Source: Bacteroidota bacterium (lineage in GTDB: Bacteria > Bacteroidota > Bacteroidia > Bacteroidales > UBA4417). Taken from it: a stretch of 17,480 bases of DNA. The stretch is from positions 1 to 17,480 of the forward strand of contig JAIFMH010000287.1 of assembly GCA_020048595.1 (NCBI GenBank), read 5' to 3'. The notes under the pieces are model-generated. The model was not told the DNA's origin. It was given only the letters and a program-made list of their open reading frames with translations, and did not search any database. This document shows, piece after piece, positions 6,539 to 13,937 of this stretch. Position numbers and translations under genes: made by a program. How positions within the stretch are numbered: the stretch's first letter is position 1; each line of letters opens with the position of its first letter.

Positions 6539-8404
6539 ATGAAAATAATACTTATTACCTTGTTGCTTGCTATTGGATTTATTAGCTCTGCTTTTGCAGA
6601 TAATGCACCAGTTAAATATGGTAAAATTGATAAAGCTGATCTGATAAACAGTGTTTATACCCCCGACACTAGCGCACCTGCAGTTATATTATGTGATTAT
6701 GGCTATTTCTATGGAAACACATTTCAATTTGTAAGAATACTCCGGATCAAGATTCTTAAAAAAGAGGGCTATGGATGGGCAAACCAAACATTTAGTACGA
6801 ATTCGAAGACCAATATCCGTGGAATAACATATAACATGGATGGCAATAATATTGTTGAAACCAAACTTAAAAATGAATCTATTTTTGAGACCCGGATTAC
6901 TGAGGATCATTATGAGATGAGAATTGCAATGCCAAACGTAAAAGTCGGATCCATTATTGATATCGAATTTGAATTCTATGGCATACCTAATGCCTGGGAT
7001 TTCCAGCAGGAAATTCCCGTAGTTCATAGTGAATTAATAATTGAATATAGTAATTACTTAGGTTATCACAAAAATTATTTCGGTTTCATCCCATTAGACA
7101 TTTCAACAGGTGGTCGCTGGGTATCGCAGAACACACCCGCATTTAAACCAGAGCCCTTTATAACTTCATCAAAAAACTACAGAACTCGTTTTGAGTTCGA
7201 TATTGAGTATATTGCTTTCCCCGGATATCACTATAGGGGAGGCGCAAAATCCTGGGATGTAGTCCGCGAAATGCTATACGGGTACACTTATTTTGGTGCA
7301 GTTTTGAATACAGATGGTTATCTTAAGTCTGCCGCACAATCAATTAAAGCCACTTGTACCAATCAGGACGAATTGATAAAAGCGGCATACACGTACACCA
7401 AACAAATGAAATGGAATGAGATCGAAAGGGTTTTTGCGGAAGAAACATCATTAAATAGCGCCTTTAAAGAAGGCAAAGGCAATTCTGCTGAGGTTAATAT
7501 GGCCTTAATTCAATTGTTACGGCTGCTTGACTTTAATGCTGCACCTGTCTTATTAAGTACACGCAGTAATGGAAGACTTTCAGAGAATAAACCATCTATA
7601 AATAAACTTAATTATCTGATTGCAGCAATTATTACTGACAAGGATACCTTGCTGCTCGACGCTACTGAAGCTAATAGCCCATATTATCTGTTGCCTTTAC
7701 GTGCCTTGAACGGGCAAGGTCAGTTAATGGATAAAAAAAGTACAGGATGGATTCAACTTGTTGCTACTAAAAAAGATAAACAGATGGTAGTTTTTGACCT
7801 TTCCATATCAGAGGATATGAGTTTAAAGGGAAAAATTTCTTATTTAAAAGGAGATTACGCTGCATTGGAGTTTCGTAATTCTTACCAGGATGTTAACAGT
7901 GATGAGGAATATTTAACCAAATTTAAAGAAGGGAAAATGGGACTAAAGATATTATCACACAAAATTGAAAATCTCGATAGTTTATATAAATCAATAAATG
8001 AAGAGTTTGAGATTGTAAGCAATAACTCAGTAAATGACATAAACGGAGATTTGTATATTGTCCCTTTATTATTTGAACAGATAAAGGAAAATCCATTTAA
8101 GATCGAAGATAGAAAGTATCCTATTGATTTTGGATATGCACGTGATAAGTCAATAGTTGTTAATTACACTATACCGGAAGGATATTCTATAATAAGCCTC
8201 CCAGTTAGTACCAGTATGAAATTGCCTGGAAACTCAGCTTCCTATATTTGTAAATCAACTGTTACTGAGGGAAAGCTATCCATATTGTTCAAGCTGAATT
8301 TCAACAAGAGCATATATATGCAATCCGAATATGCTGATCTGCGTGAATTTTATAATCAGGTTATTGCTAAACAGGCTGAACCCATTGTATTGAAAAAGAA
8401 TTGA
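6539..8404 (+). CDS. Exported DUF3857/transglutaminase-like protein lacking catalytic Cys and His (paralogue 2)
   Basis: The 621-residue product is collinear with the gene at 2375-4237, with one extra residue near position 234, and about two-thirds identical by eye; DUF3857, transglutaminase-like and C-terminal regions fall at the same places. The ATG at 6539 is chosen over an in-frame TTG at 6476 because it begins a typical signal peptide (MKIILITLLLAIGFISSAFA, cleavage after A20). The triad positions read S316 (GKGNSAEVN), Y359 (KLNYLI) and D374 (LLLDAT), the same substitutions as in paralogue 1. Their retention in both copies, with strong conservation around them, suggests selection for a non-catalytic role rather than decay. 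Codon use is visibly more AT-rich than in paralogue 1. A 309-base gap separates it from the middle gene, so it may be transcribed alone. Function unknown. Confidence 0.85.
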   Translation: MKIILITLLLAIGFISSAFADNAPVKYGKIDKADLINSVYTPDTSAPAVILCDYGYFYGNTFQFVRILRIKILKKEGYGWANQTFSTNSKTNIRGITYNMDGNNIVETKLKNESIFETRITEDHYEMRIAMPNVKVGSIIDIEFEFYGIPNAWDFQQEIPVVHSELIIEYSNYLGYHKNYFGFIPLDISTGGRWVSQNTPAFKPEPFITSSKNYRTRFEFDIEYIAFPGYHYRGGAKSWDVVREMLYGYTYFGAVLNTDGYLKSAAQSIKATCTNQDELIKAAYTYTKQMKWNEIERVFAEETSLNSAFKEGKGNSAEVNMALIQLLRLLDFNAAPVLLSTRSNGRLSENKPSINKLNYLIAAIITDKDTLLLDATEANSPYYLLPLRALNGQGQLMDKKSTGWIQLVATKKDKQMVVFDLSISEDMSLKGKISYLKGDYAALEFRNSYQDVNSDEEYLTKFKEGKMGLKILSHKIENLDSLYKSINEEFEIVSNNSVNDINGDLYIVPLLFEQIKENPFKIEDRKYPIDFGYARDKSIVVNYTIPEGYSIISLPVSTSMKLPGNSASYICKSTVTEGKLSILFKLNFNKSIYMQSEYADLREFYNQVIAKQAEPIVLKKN

Positions 8405-8412
8405 TAGCAGAT

Positions 8413-8435
8413 AGTAACAACGGAGGACTGTTACT
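8413..8435 (+). terminator. Possible weak terminator hairpin after DUF3857 paralogue 2
   Basis: AGTAACA (8413-8419) and TGTTACT (8429-8435) are exact inverted copies around a 9-base loop, 8 bases after the stop codon. Only GCCTTTA follows rather than a T-run, so termination would be weak. Its place between the stop codon and the holB promoter fits a transcript end. Confidence 0.35.
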
Positions 8436-8506
8436 GCCTTTACATGTGTCATGGGTAACGGCTGCAACCTACCTATGATTCCTGTTTTATGCAGTTGAAA
8501 AAATCT

Positions 8507-8514
8507 TACCTTTG
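8507..8514 (+). promoter_or_regulatory. Bacteroidota -7 promoter box upstream of holB
   Basis: TACCTTTG matches the Bacteroidota sigma-factor -7 consensus TAnnTTTG exactly. It ends 27 bases before the chosen holB ATG, which leaves a short leader. A poor -33 element (TTTT at 8485-8488) lies at 18 bases spacing. This would drive the holB-ricT-gldH-PBP operon. Confidence 0.55.
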
Positions 8515-8541
8515 ACCGTAAGTTTTTCCACATCGCAGCAC

Positions 8542-9741
8542 ATGAAATTCAGTGATATCGTCGGCCAGGAGCCTCTTAAACAACGCCTTAAACGTACCGT
8601 ACTCGATAACCGCGTGAGCCATGCCCAGCTTTTTCTTGGTCCTGAGGGATCAGGCAAACTGGCGCTTGCGTTAGCGTATGCCCAATATATTAATTGTCGA
8701 AAACGTACTCCCGAAGATTCGTGTGGCGAGTGCCCTTCGTGCAGAAAATATGGCAAGCTTATTCATCCCGATCTCCATTTCCTCTACCCGATTAACAGCA
8801 CAAAAGATGTTGCCAGCGGCAAAGTACTGAGTAAAGAATTTATAGCCCCATGGCGCGAATTTCTGCAACAGAACAACTATTATGTTTCGTTACCTGACTG
8901 GTATGAGAAGATCGGGATTGAAAAGAAACAGGGATTCATTAATGCGGAAGATGCGGACGGCATAAACCGTACGCTGGCATACAAAGCCTATGAGGCTGAA
9001 TACAAAGTGATGATTATCTGGATGGTTGAAAAAATGAATATTACTTCAGCCAACAAATTGCTTAAAAACCTGGAAGAACCGCCTGATAAAACGCTTTTTA
9101 TCCTGATATCCGAAAACCAGGAACAAATTATAGCCACCATACTTTCGCGGGCACAACTGATCAAGTTCCCGCGTTTGCATGATGCCGATATACAACAATC
9201 GCTGGAACAACAACACAGCATTAGCACTGCCGACGCTTCAAAAATTGCCCGCCTGGCTGACGGAAATTATACTGCTGCGCTAATGCTTGCCGGAAAAACA
9301 GGATCAGGATCCGTTTCGCTTGAAACAGAACGCGACCGCTTTATCACTTTCCGCGAATGGATGCGCCGCTGCTTTACCATTGCCGGTAACCTGAAGGACT
9401 ACGATAAGTTGCAGGAAACAATTCCGCTTTTAATCGGCGACGGAAGCCGGGAAAAGCAAAAAGAGATGTTAGCTTATGGCTTGGATATGTTCAGGATCTG
9501 CCTGCTCTATAACGTTGGCAATCATCACCTGGTTAAACTGGATGGAGAAGAGCTCGATTTTGTGAAAAAATTCTCCCCCTATATACATCCGCAAAACATC
9601 GAAAAATTTGATGAGGAATTCAACAGGGCCATATTTCATATTGAACGGAATGCCAATGCCAATATCATTTTAACCGACCTTTCGCACCTCATTGCCAGGA
9701 TATTGAAAATTCCATCAACTTCTGAAACCAAAAAAGTGTAA
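8542..9741 (+). CDS. holB: DNA polymerase III delta' subunit (clamp-loader ATPase-like)
   Basis: Delta' is a structural part of the clamp loader that places the sliding clamp on primed DNA. The 399-residue protein opens with the typical FSDIVGQEPLKQRLKRTV and SHAQLFLGPEGSGK, a P-loop at residues 33-39. Four cysteines (C52, C61, C64, C67) form the zinc module found in DnaX and many delta' proteins. KMNITSANKLLKNLEEPPDKTLFILIS is the AAA+ core; the sensor region reads SRA at 202-204 where active clamp-loader ATPases have SRC. The ATG at 8542 is preferred to the in-frame TTG at 8512, which overlaps the -7 box and would add an unconserved tail. DnaX is excluded because no gamma/tau C-terminal domains are present. 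The downstream neighbour ricT is also the neighbour of holB in Bacillus subtilis, supporting the call. Confidence 0.9.
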   Translation: MKFSDIVGQEPLKQRLKRTVLDNRVSHAQLFLGPEGSGKLALALAYAQYINCRKRTPEDSCGECPSCRKYGKLIHPDLHFLYPINSTKDVASGKVLSKEFIAPWREFLQQNNYYVSLPDWYEKIGIEKKQGFINAEDADGINRTLAYKAYEAEYKVMIIWMVEKMNITSANKLLKNLEEPPDKTLFILISENQEQIIATILSRAQLIKFPRLHDADIQQSLEQQHSISTADASKIARLADGNYTAALMLAGKTGSGSVSLETERDRFITFREWMRRCFTIAGNLKDYDKLQETIPLLIGDGSREKQKEMLAYGLDMFRICLLYNVGNHHLVKLDGEELDFVKKFSPYIHPQNIEKFDEEFNRAIFHIERNANANIILTDLSHLIARILKIPSTSETKKV

Positions 9742-9837
9742 ATTTGTCAGTTCCAACCGGATCGGAAGTTGTATAAATAGCGCTTCCCGAAGCGTCAGGA
9801 TTATACTAATTCAGCAATACCTTCGTTACTCTTACGC

Positions 9838-9862
9838 TTAAGTATCCGGAGGATAGACTTAA
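9838..9862 (+). promoter_or_regulatory. Hairpin immediately upstream of the ricT start codon
   Basis: TTAAGTATCC (9838-9847) pairs with GGATAGACTTAA (9851-9862) over ten pairs with a two-base bulge and a GGA loop. The hairpin ends 7 bases before the ATG at 9870. It contains GGAGGAT, which resembles a Shine-Dalgarno sequence but lies too far (about 18 bases) from the ATG for normal use. An effect on ricT translation is inference. A second, smaller repeat (CGCTTC 9781-9786 / GAAGCG 9789-9794) lies further upstream in the same 128-base spacer. Confidence 0.4.
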
Positions 9863-9869
9863 ATTCAAC

Positions 9870-10988
9870 ATGGAAGAAAATATACAACCCAATATATCAA
9901 ACAGGGAAAATATCGGATCAAGGGGCTGTTGCGGAAACAGCAACCCTTTACTCAGGCATGCCGGCGCTGAACAAAAATGCGCCAAACTGGCTACCTACGA
10001 CTGGCTTAATAAACTCCCCTTACCCGGAACCACCGGCAAATTTGATTGTGCAGAAGTCAGGTTCAAAAATAACCACAAGGACTTTTTCAGAATTCCAACA
10101 GGGCTTTCAATACATAACGGAGATATTGTCGCTGTAGAGGCATCCCCCGGTCATGATATTGGTATTGTTACCTTAACAGGAGAAACGGCACGTTTGCAGA
10201 TGATCCGCAAAAACGTAAGTCCAGCCAAGGAAGACATACGCAAGCTCTACCGCAAAGCCAAACAGGCAGATGTTGATAAATGGCTGCATGCTATTTCGAA
10301 AGAACACGACGCTCTTTATAAAACCAGGGTGGCAGCATTGAAGCTTGGTCTTAAAATGAAGGTTAACGACATTGAATACCAGGGCGATGACACAAAAGCA
10401 ATCTTTTTCTATACAGCTGAGGACAGGGTTGATTTCAGGGAACTGATAAAAATTCTGGCTGATGAACTGAAGATCAGGATTGAAATGCGCCAGATCGGTA
10501 TGCGTCAGGAAGCCAGCAGGTTAGGTGGGATTGGCTCCTGCGGGCGCGAATTATGTTGTTCAACCTGGATCAGTGGTTTTCATTCGGTTTCTACTTCATC
10601 AGCCAGAGTTCAGCAGCTTTCGCCGAATCCGCAGAAACTTGCCGGACAATGCTCAAAACTTAAATGCTGCCTCAACTACGAAGTTGAAGCGTATAATGAT
10701 GCATTAAAGGATTTCCCTGACGAAAATGCAATACTTAAAACCAGGCAAGGCGACGTTCTTTTGCAGAAAATTGATGTTTTTGGCGGGACTATGTGGTTCG
10801 GATACAAAGGGAAAGAACACGAAATGTTTGCTTTAACCGTAAGCCGCGTAAAGGAAGTGATCGCTTTAAACAAAGCAGGAAAGATTCCTGATAAAATAGA
10901 GGATTTTACAATCAAGCAGGATAAGAAACCAGCCATCGGACTTGTAGTTGCCAGCGAAGATCTTTACCGGTTTGATAAAAAGAAATAA
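9870..10988 (+). CDS. ricT: PSP1-domain iron-sulfur protein, RicT/YaaT homologue
   Basis: The 372-residue protein contains the PSP1 region (KFDCAEVRFKNNHKDFFRI through about residue 235) with two cysteine clusters: C224, C229, C230 in GSCGRELCC and C261, C266, C267 in GQCSKLKCC. In Bacillus subtilis YaaT (RicT) equivalent cysteines help bind [4Fe-4S] clusters in the RicA-RicF-RicT complex that affects RNase Y-dependent mRNA processing, biofilm formation and sporulation. Bacteroidota are not known for the partner proteins, so the role here may differ. The N-terminal extension has further cysteines (C20, C21, C37, C60). The ATG at 9870 gives the usual family length. It lies 128 bases after holB and 34 bases before gldH on the same strand. 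The family assignment is firm; function in this group is inferred only by homology. Confidence 0.9.
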   Translation: MEENIQPNISNRENIGSRGCCGNSNPLLRHAGAEQKCAKLATYDWLNKLPLPGTTGKFDCAEVRFKNNHKDFFRIPTGLSIHNGDIVAVEASPGHDIGIVTLTGETARLQMIRKNVSPAKEDIRKLYRKAKQADVDKWLHAISKEHDALYKTRVAALKLGLKMKVNDIEYQGDDTKAIFFYTAEDRVDFRELIKILADELKIRIEMRQIGMRQEASRLGGIGSCGRELCCSTWISGFHSVSTSSARVQQLSPNPQKLAGQCSKLKCCLNYEVEAYNDALKDFPDENAILKTRQGDVLLQKIDVFGGTMWFGYKGKEHEMFALTVSRVKEVIALNKAGKIPDKIEDFTIKQDKKPAIGLVVASEDLYRFDKKK

Positions 10989-11022
10989 TAGAATCATAAA
11001 TCTGATGTCAGATACTATATTC

Positions 11023-11520
11023 ATGGCTTTCAAAAAAAACACTTTGCGGCACTTGCACCACAGGATTTCTATATTTGTTGTTATCGTTTTTATTGCTACA
11101 GCTTGCAACAATGATGTGTTTTACACCGAATCCGTTCACCTTGAAAATAATGAATGGAAAGAAGCCGATACCCTCTTTTATACATTTGAATCAAAAGATA
11201 CGCTGGCATCATACGATTTCTATTTTGAGGTCCGCAATACTACGGATTACGATTTGCAGAACCTTTATTTGTTTATAACAGCATATTATCCGGGCGCTAC
11301 TTATTCGCGCGATACTGCCGAATGCATACTGGCTGCGCCTGATGGCAAATGGTATGGCAAAGGAATGGGCAAGCATAAAGATAACAGGTTCCTGTTCCGC
11401 AAAGGGGTGCGTTTTCGTAAATCAGGTAATTATGTGATAGCCGTAAACCAGGCCATGCGCAAGGAAAACCTTAAAGGCATTTCGGACGTAGGAATACTTA
11501 TCAAAAAACAAGCTAACTAA
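11023..11520 (+). CDS. gldH: GldH-family lipoprotein
   Basis: The 165-residue product has a lipoprotein signal: basic n-region, hydrophobic ISIFVVIVFIATA, and lipobox cysteine C28 (ATA-C). The mature part (NNDVFYTES, then FYFEVRNTTDYDLQNLYLFI and the KGISDVGILIKK end) matches the GldH family by its pattern and length. GldH was found as a lipoprotein needed for gliding in Flavobacterium johnsoniae, yet it is also kept in non-gliding Bacteroidales, so its presence does not prove motility. The ATG at 11023 is chosen because it gives a normal signal-peptide length; an in-frame ATG at 11005 would add six residues, and a TTG at 10948 would overlap ricT. It sits 34 bases after ricT and 33 bases before the PBP gene, consistent with one transcript. 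Confidence 0.88.
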   Translation: MAFKKNTLRHLHHRISIFVVIVFIATACNNDVFYTESVHLENNEWKEADTLFYTFESKDTLASYDFYFEVRNTTDYDLQNLYLFITAYYPGATYSRDTAECILAAPDGKWYGKGMGKHKDNRFLFRKGVRFRKSGNYVIAVNQAMRKENLKGISDVGILIKKQAN

Positions 11521-11553
11521 CTTTCAATACCCTGACTGAAACGACTTTGACCA

Positions 11554-13884
11554 ATGAAAAAAAGCATGAATGAAAACGCATGGGTGAAATGGTTCTGGAA
11601 ATGGTATGTCATTTCCATGGTGTTTATTGCCGTTTTTTTTACAGCACTTTCGTTGGGTTGGTTAGGTTTTATGCCGTCATTCGAGGAACTCGAAAATCCC
11701 AAAAGCAAACTTGCCTCTGAAGTAATTTCAGCCGATCAGAAGGTGCTCGGGTCCTTTTACCTGGAAAACCGTTCCAATGTCCATTATTCGGAATTATCAC
11801 CATGGATCATCAAAGCACTTATTGCTACTGAAGATTTTCGGTTTGAGCAACATTCTGGTATCGATGGCAGGGCACTTGTTCGGGTTGCCATAGGTATGGT
11901 AACTGGTAAAAACAAAGGCGGAGGAAGCACCATTACACAACAATTAGCTAAGAATCTTTTTCCACGCGAACATCACTATACCATATTCGGCACCGGCTTT
12001 GCAAAACTCAAAGAATGGATTACCGCAATTAAACTCGAACGTAACTATACCAAAGAGGAAATTCTTGCCTTGTATCTGAACACCGTTGACTTCGGAAGCC
12101 TGGCTTATGGTGTGAAATCGGCTTCAAAAACATATTTCGATAAAACTCCCGCTCAGCTCAATCTGCAGGAATCAGCTGTATTGATAGGGCTTTTGAGAGC
12201 TCCTTCCTATTATTCTCCGGTAAGGAATAAGGAAAGATCGAAAAAACGACGTGAAGTAGTTCTGAGCCAAATGGTTGAAAACGGGTATATAACTGAAAAG
12301 CAATACGACTCCGTACGTGTTTTGCCGCTCGATATGTCGCAATACACCTTGCAGGATCATAACAGCGGACCCGGAACATATTTCAGGGAATACCTTCGCC
12401 AGGCTCTGATGGCTGAAAAGCCCGAAAAAGATAATTACGACAATCCCGATGAATACATGGCCGATTCGGTCCGCTGGCTTCGCGATCCTGCCTTTGGCTG
12501 GGTAGCGAAAAACAGGAAAGCAGATGGTACATATTACAACCTGTATAAGGACGGACTAAAAATTTATACAACCATCAATTCGCATATGCAGCGGTATGCT
12601 GAAGAAGCTGTTACCGAACATATGTCGCAGGATATACAGCCTGCATTTTACAAGCACTGGAAAGGAAATTCTCATGCTCCTTACGATCTTTCGGATAAAA
12701 AAGAAATTCAGAAATTGCTTCAGGCTTCTAAAAAACGTTCGGACAGGTATAGAAGTATGAAAAAAGCCGGCTTGTCGAACGACTCAATTGAACAGGCATT
12801 TAAAACAGCCATTCCCATGAGGGTTTTTTCCTGGAAAGGAGAAATTGATACCGTTATGACTCCGATGGATTCAATAAAATACCACAAATGGTTTTTACAT
12901 GCAGGAGTAATGTCCATGGAGCCTCAAACCGGGTATGTGAGAGCATACGTAGGAGGAATAAATTTCAGGTTTTTCAAGTATGATCACGTAGTTGTGGCCC
13001 GCCGCCAGGTTGGATCCACGTTCAAGCCTTTTGTTTATACGGTAGCCATGCAGGACGGCCAGATGTATCCTTGCTCTAAAGTTCCCAACGTACAATATTC
13101 AATTGAAGCAAACGGGAAATTGTGGGCGCCTGGAAACTCAAGCCATTATAAAGAAGGCGAGATGGTTACGCTGAAAGAAGCACTTGCCAATTCAATTAAC
13201 TGGATTTCAGTTTACCTGATCAAACGGTTTTCACCACAATCGGTCATAAAGATTGCGCGTAAGATGGGTATATTCAGCTACTTGCCACCCGTTCCATCTA
13301 TTTGCCTTGGTACTCCTGATATTTCGCTCTACGAAATGACAGGTGCCATGAGTACGTTTGCCAATAAAGGAATTTTTATCCAGCCTTTATTTGTGACGCG
13401 TATTGAAGATAAACATGGAAATGTAATTAATCAGTTTGTACCCCACCAGGACGAAGCCCTCAGCGAAGAAGCTGCATTTATGATGATTGGGTTGATGAAA
13501 GGCGTTGTTGAAAGCGGAACAGGTTCGCGGTTAAGAGGGAAGTATGGTCTTACCAATCCAATTGCAGGTAAAACAGGCACTACTCAAAGCAACTCCGACG
13601 GTTGGTTTATGGGACTTACTCCTGACCTGGTTACAGGTGTTTGGGTAGGTGGCGACGACCGTACCATTCGTTTCCGGAGTACTTCACTCGGACAGGGCGC
13701 CAATATGGCGTTGCCGATATGGGCATTGTATATGAAGAAAGTTTATGCCGATAATCAGCTTCAACTTACACGAGGCGATTTCGAAAGACCCGAAGGCCTG
13801 AAGGAAGATTATTTCAACTGTACAGCTTTCGACGATAATGCCGATGGTGGAAGCTCTGGAACTGAGGAGCAGGATAAGTATTAA
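11554..13884 (+). CDS. Penicillin-binding protein 1A, bifunctional glycosyltransferase/transpeptidase
   Basis: This class A PBP polymerises and cross-links peptidoglycan from the outer face of the inner membrane. It has a short cytoplasmic start, one membrane segment at about residues 18-40, a GT51 domain (catalytic E93 in TEDFRFEQHSG; GGSTITQQLAKN at 123-134; ILALYLNTVDFG) and a transpeptidase domain with S488-T-F-K491, S547-I-N549 and K673-T-G675. All catalytic motifs are intact. At 776 residues it is of normal length for Bacteroidota PBP1A (mrcA/ponA type). The C-terminus ends in an acidic low-complexity tail (DDNADGGSSGTEEQDKY). It is the last gene of the holB-ricT-gldH group and faces a minus-strand gene. 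A second ATG four codons in cannot be ruled out as the start. Confidence 0.94.
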   Translation: MKKSMNENAWVKWFWKWYVISMVFIAVFFTALSLGWLGFMPSFEELENPKSKLASEVISADQKVLGSFYLENRSNVHYSELSPWIIKALIATEDFRFEQHSGIDGRALVRVAIGMVTGKNKGGGSTITQQLAKNLFPREHHYTIFGTGFAKLKEWITAIKLERNYTKEEILALYLNTVDFGSLAYGVKSASKTYFDKTPAQLNLQESAVLIGLLRAPSYYSPVRNKERSKKRREVVLSQMVENGYITEKQYDSVRVLPLDMSQYTLQDHNSGPGTYFREYLRQALMAEKPEKDNYDNPDEYMADSVRWLRDPAFGWVAKNRKADGTYYNLYKDGLKIYTTINSHMQRYAEEAVTEHMSQDIQPAFYKHWKGNSHAPYDLSDKKEIQKLLQASKKRSDRYRSMKKAGLSNDSIEQAFKTAIPMRVFSWKGEIDTVMTPMDSIKYHKWFLHAGVMSMEPQTGYVRAYVGGINFRFFKYDHVVVARRQVGSTFKPFVYTVAMQDGQMYPCSKVPNVQYSIEANGKLWAPGNSSHYKEGEMVTLKEALANSINWISVYLIKRFSPQSVIKIARKMGIFSYLPPVPSICLGTPDISLYEMTGAMSTFANKGIFIQPLFVTRIEDKHGNVINQFVPHQDEALSEEAAFMMIGLMKGVVESGTGSRLRGKYGLTNPIAGKTGTTQSNSDGWFMGLTPDLVTGVWVGGDDRTIRFRSTSLGQGANMALPIWALYMKKVYADNQLQLTRGDFERPEGLKEDYFNCTAFDDNADGGSSGTEEQDKY

Positions 13885-13903
13885 ACAAAAGTTTCTTGTT
13901 TAA
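13881..13903. terminator. Inverted repeat at a convergent gene junction, probable bidirectional terminator
   Basis: TTAAACAA (13881-13888) and TTGTTTAA (13896-13903) are exact inverted copies around a 7-base loop and overlap the PBP stop codon. The site lies between two convergent genes, 34 bases from the stop of the minus-strand one. The stem is AT-rich with no long T-run, so it is a modest candidate. Confidence 0.45.
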
Positions 13904-13937
13904 ATGATCATTCAATTCTATCTGCAATGGTAAGGAT

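Noticed and set aside
8512..8541. Upstream TTG start for holB
   Set aside because: It overlaps the -7 promoter box and adds an unconserved ten-residue tail before the conserved MKFSDIVGQ start.
10525..10707. Small plus-strand open frame inside ricT
   Set aside because: It is an alternative frame of the conserved cysteine-cluster region of RicT and resembles no protein.
10948..11022. Upstream TTG start for gldH that overlaps ricT
   Set aside because: It would place the lipoprotein signal peptide more than 50 residues from the N-terminus; the ATG at 11023 gives a normal one.
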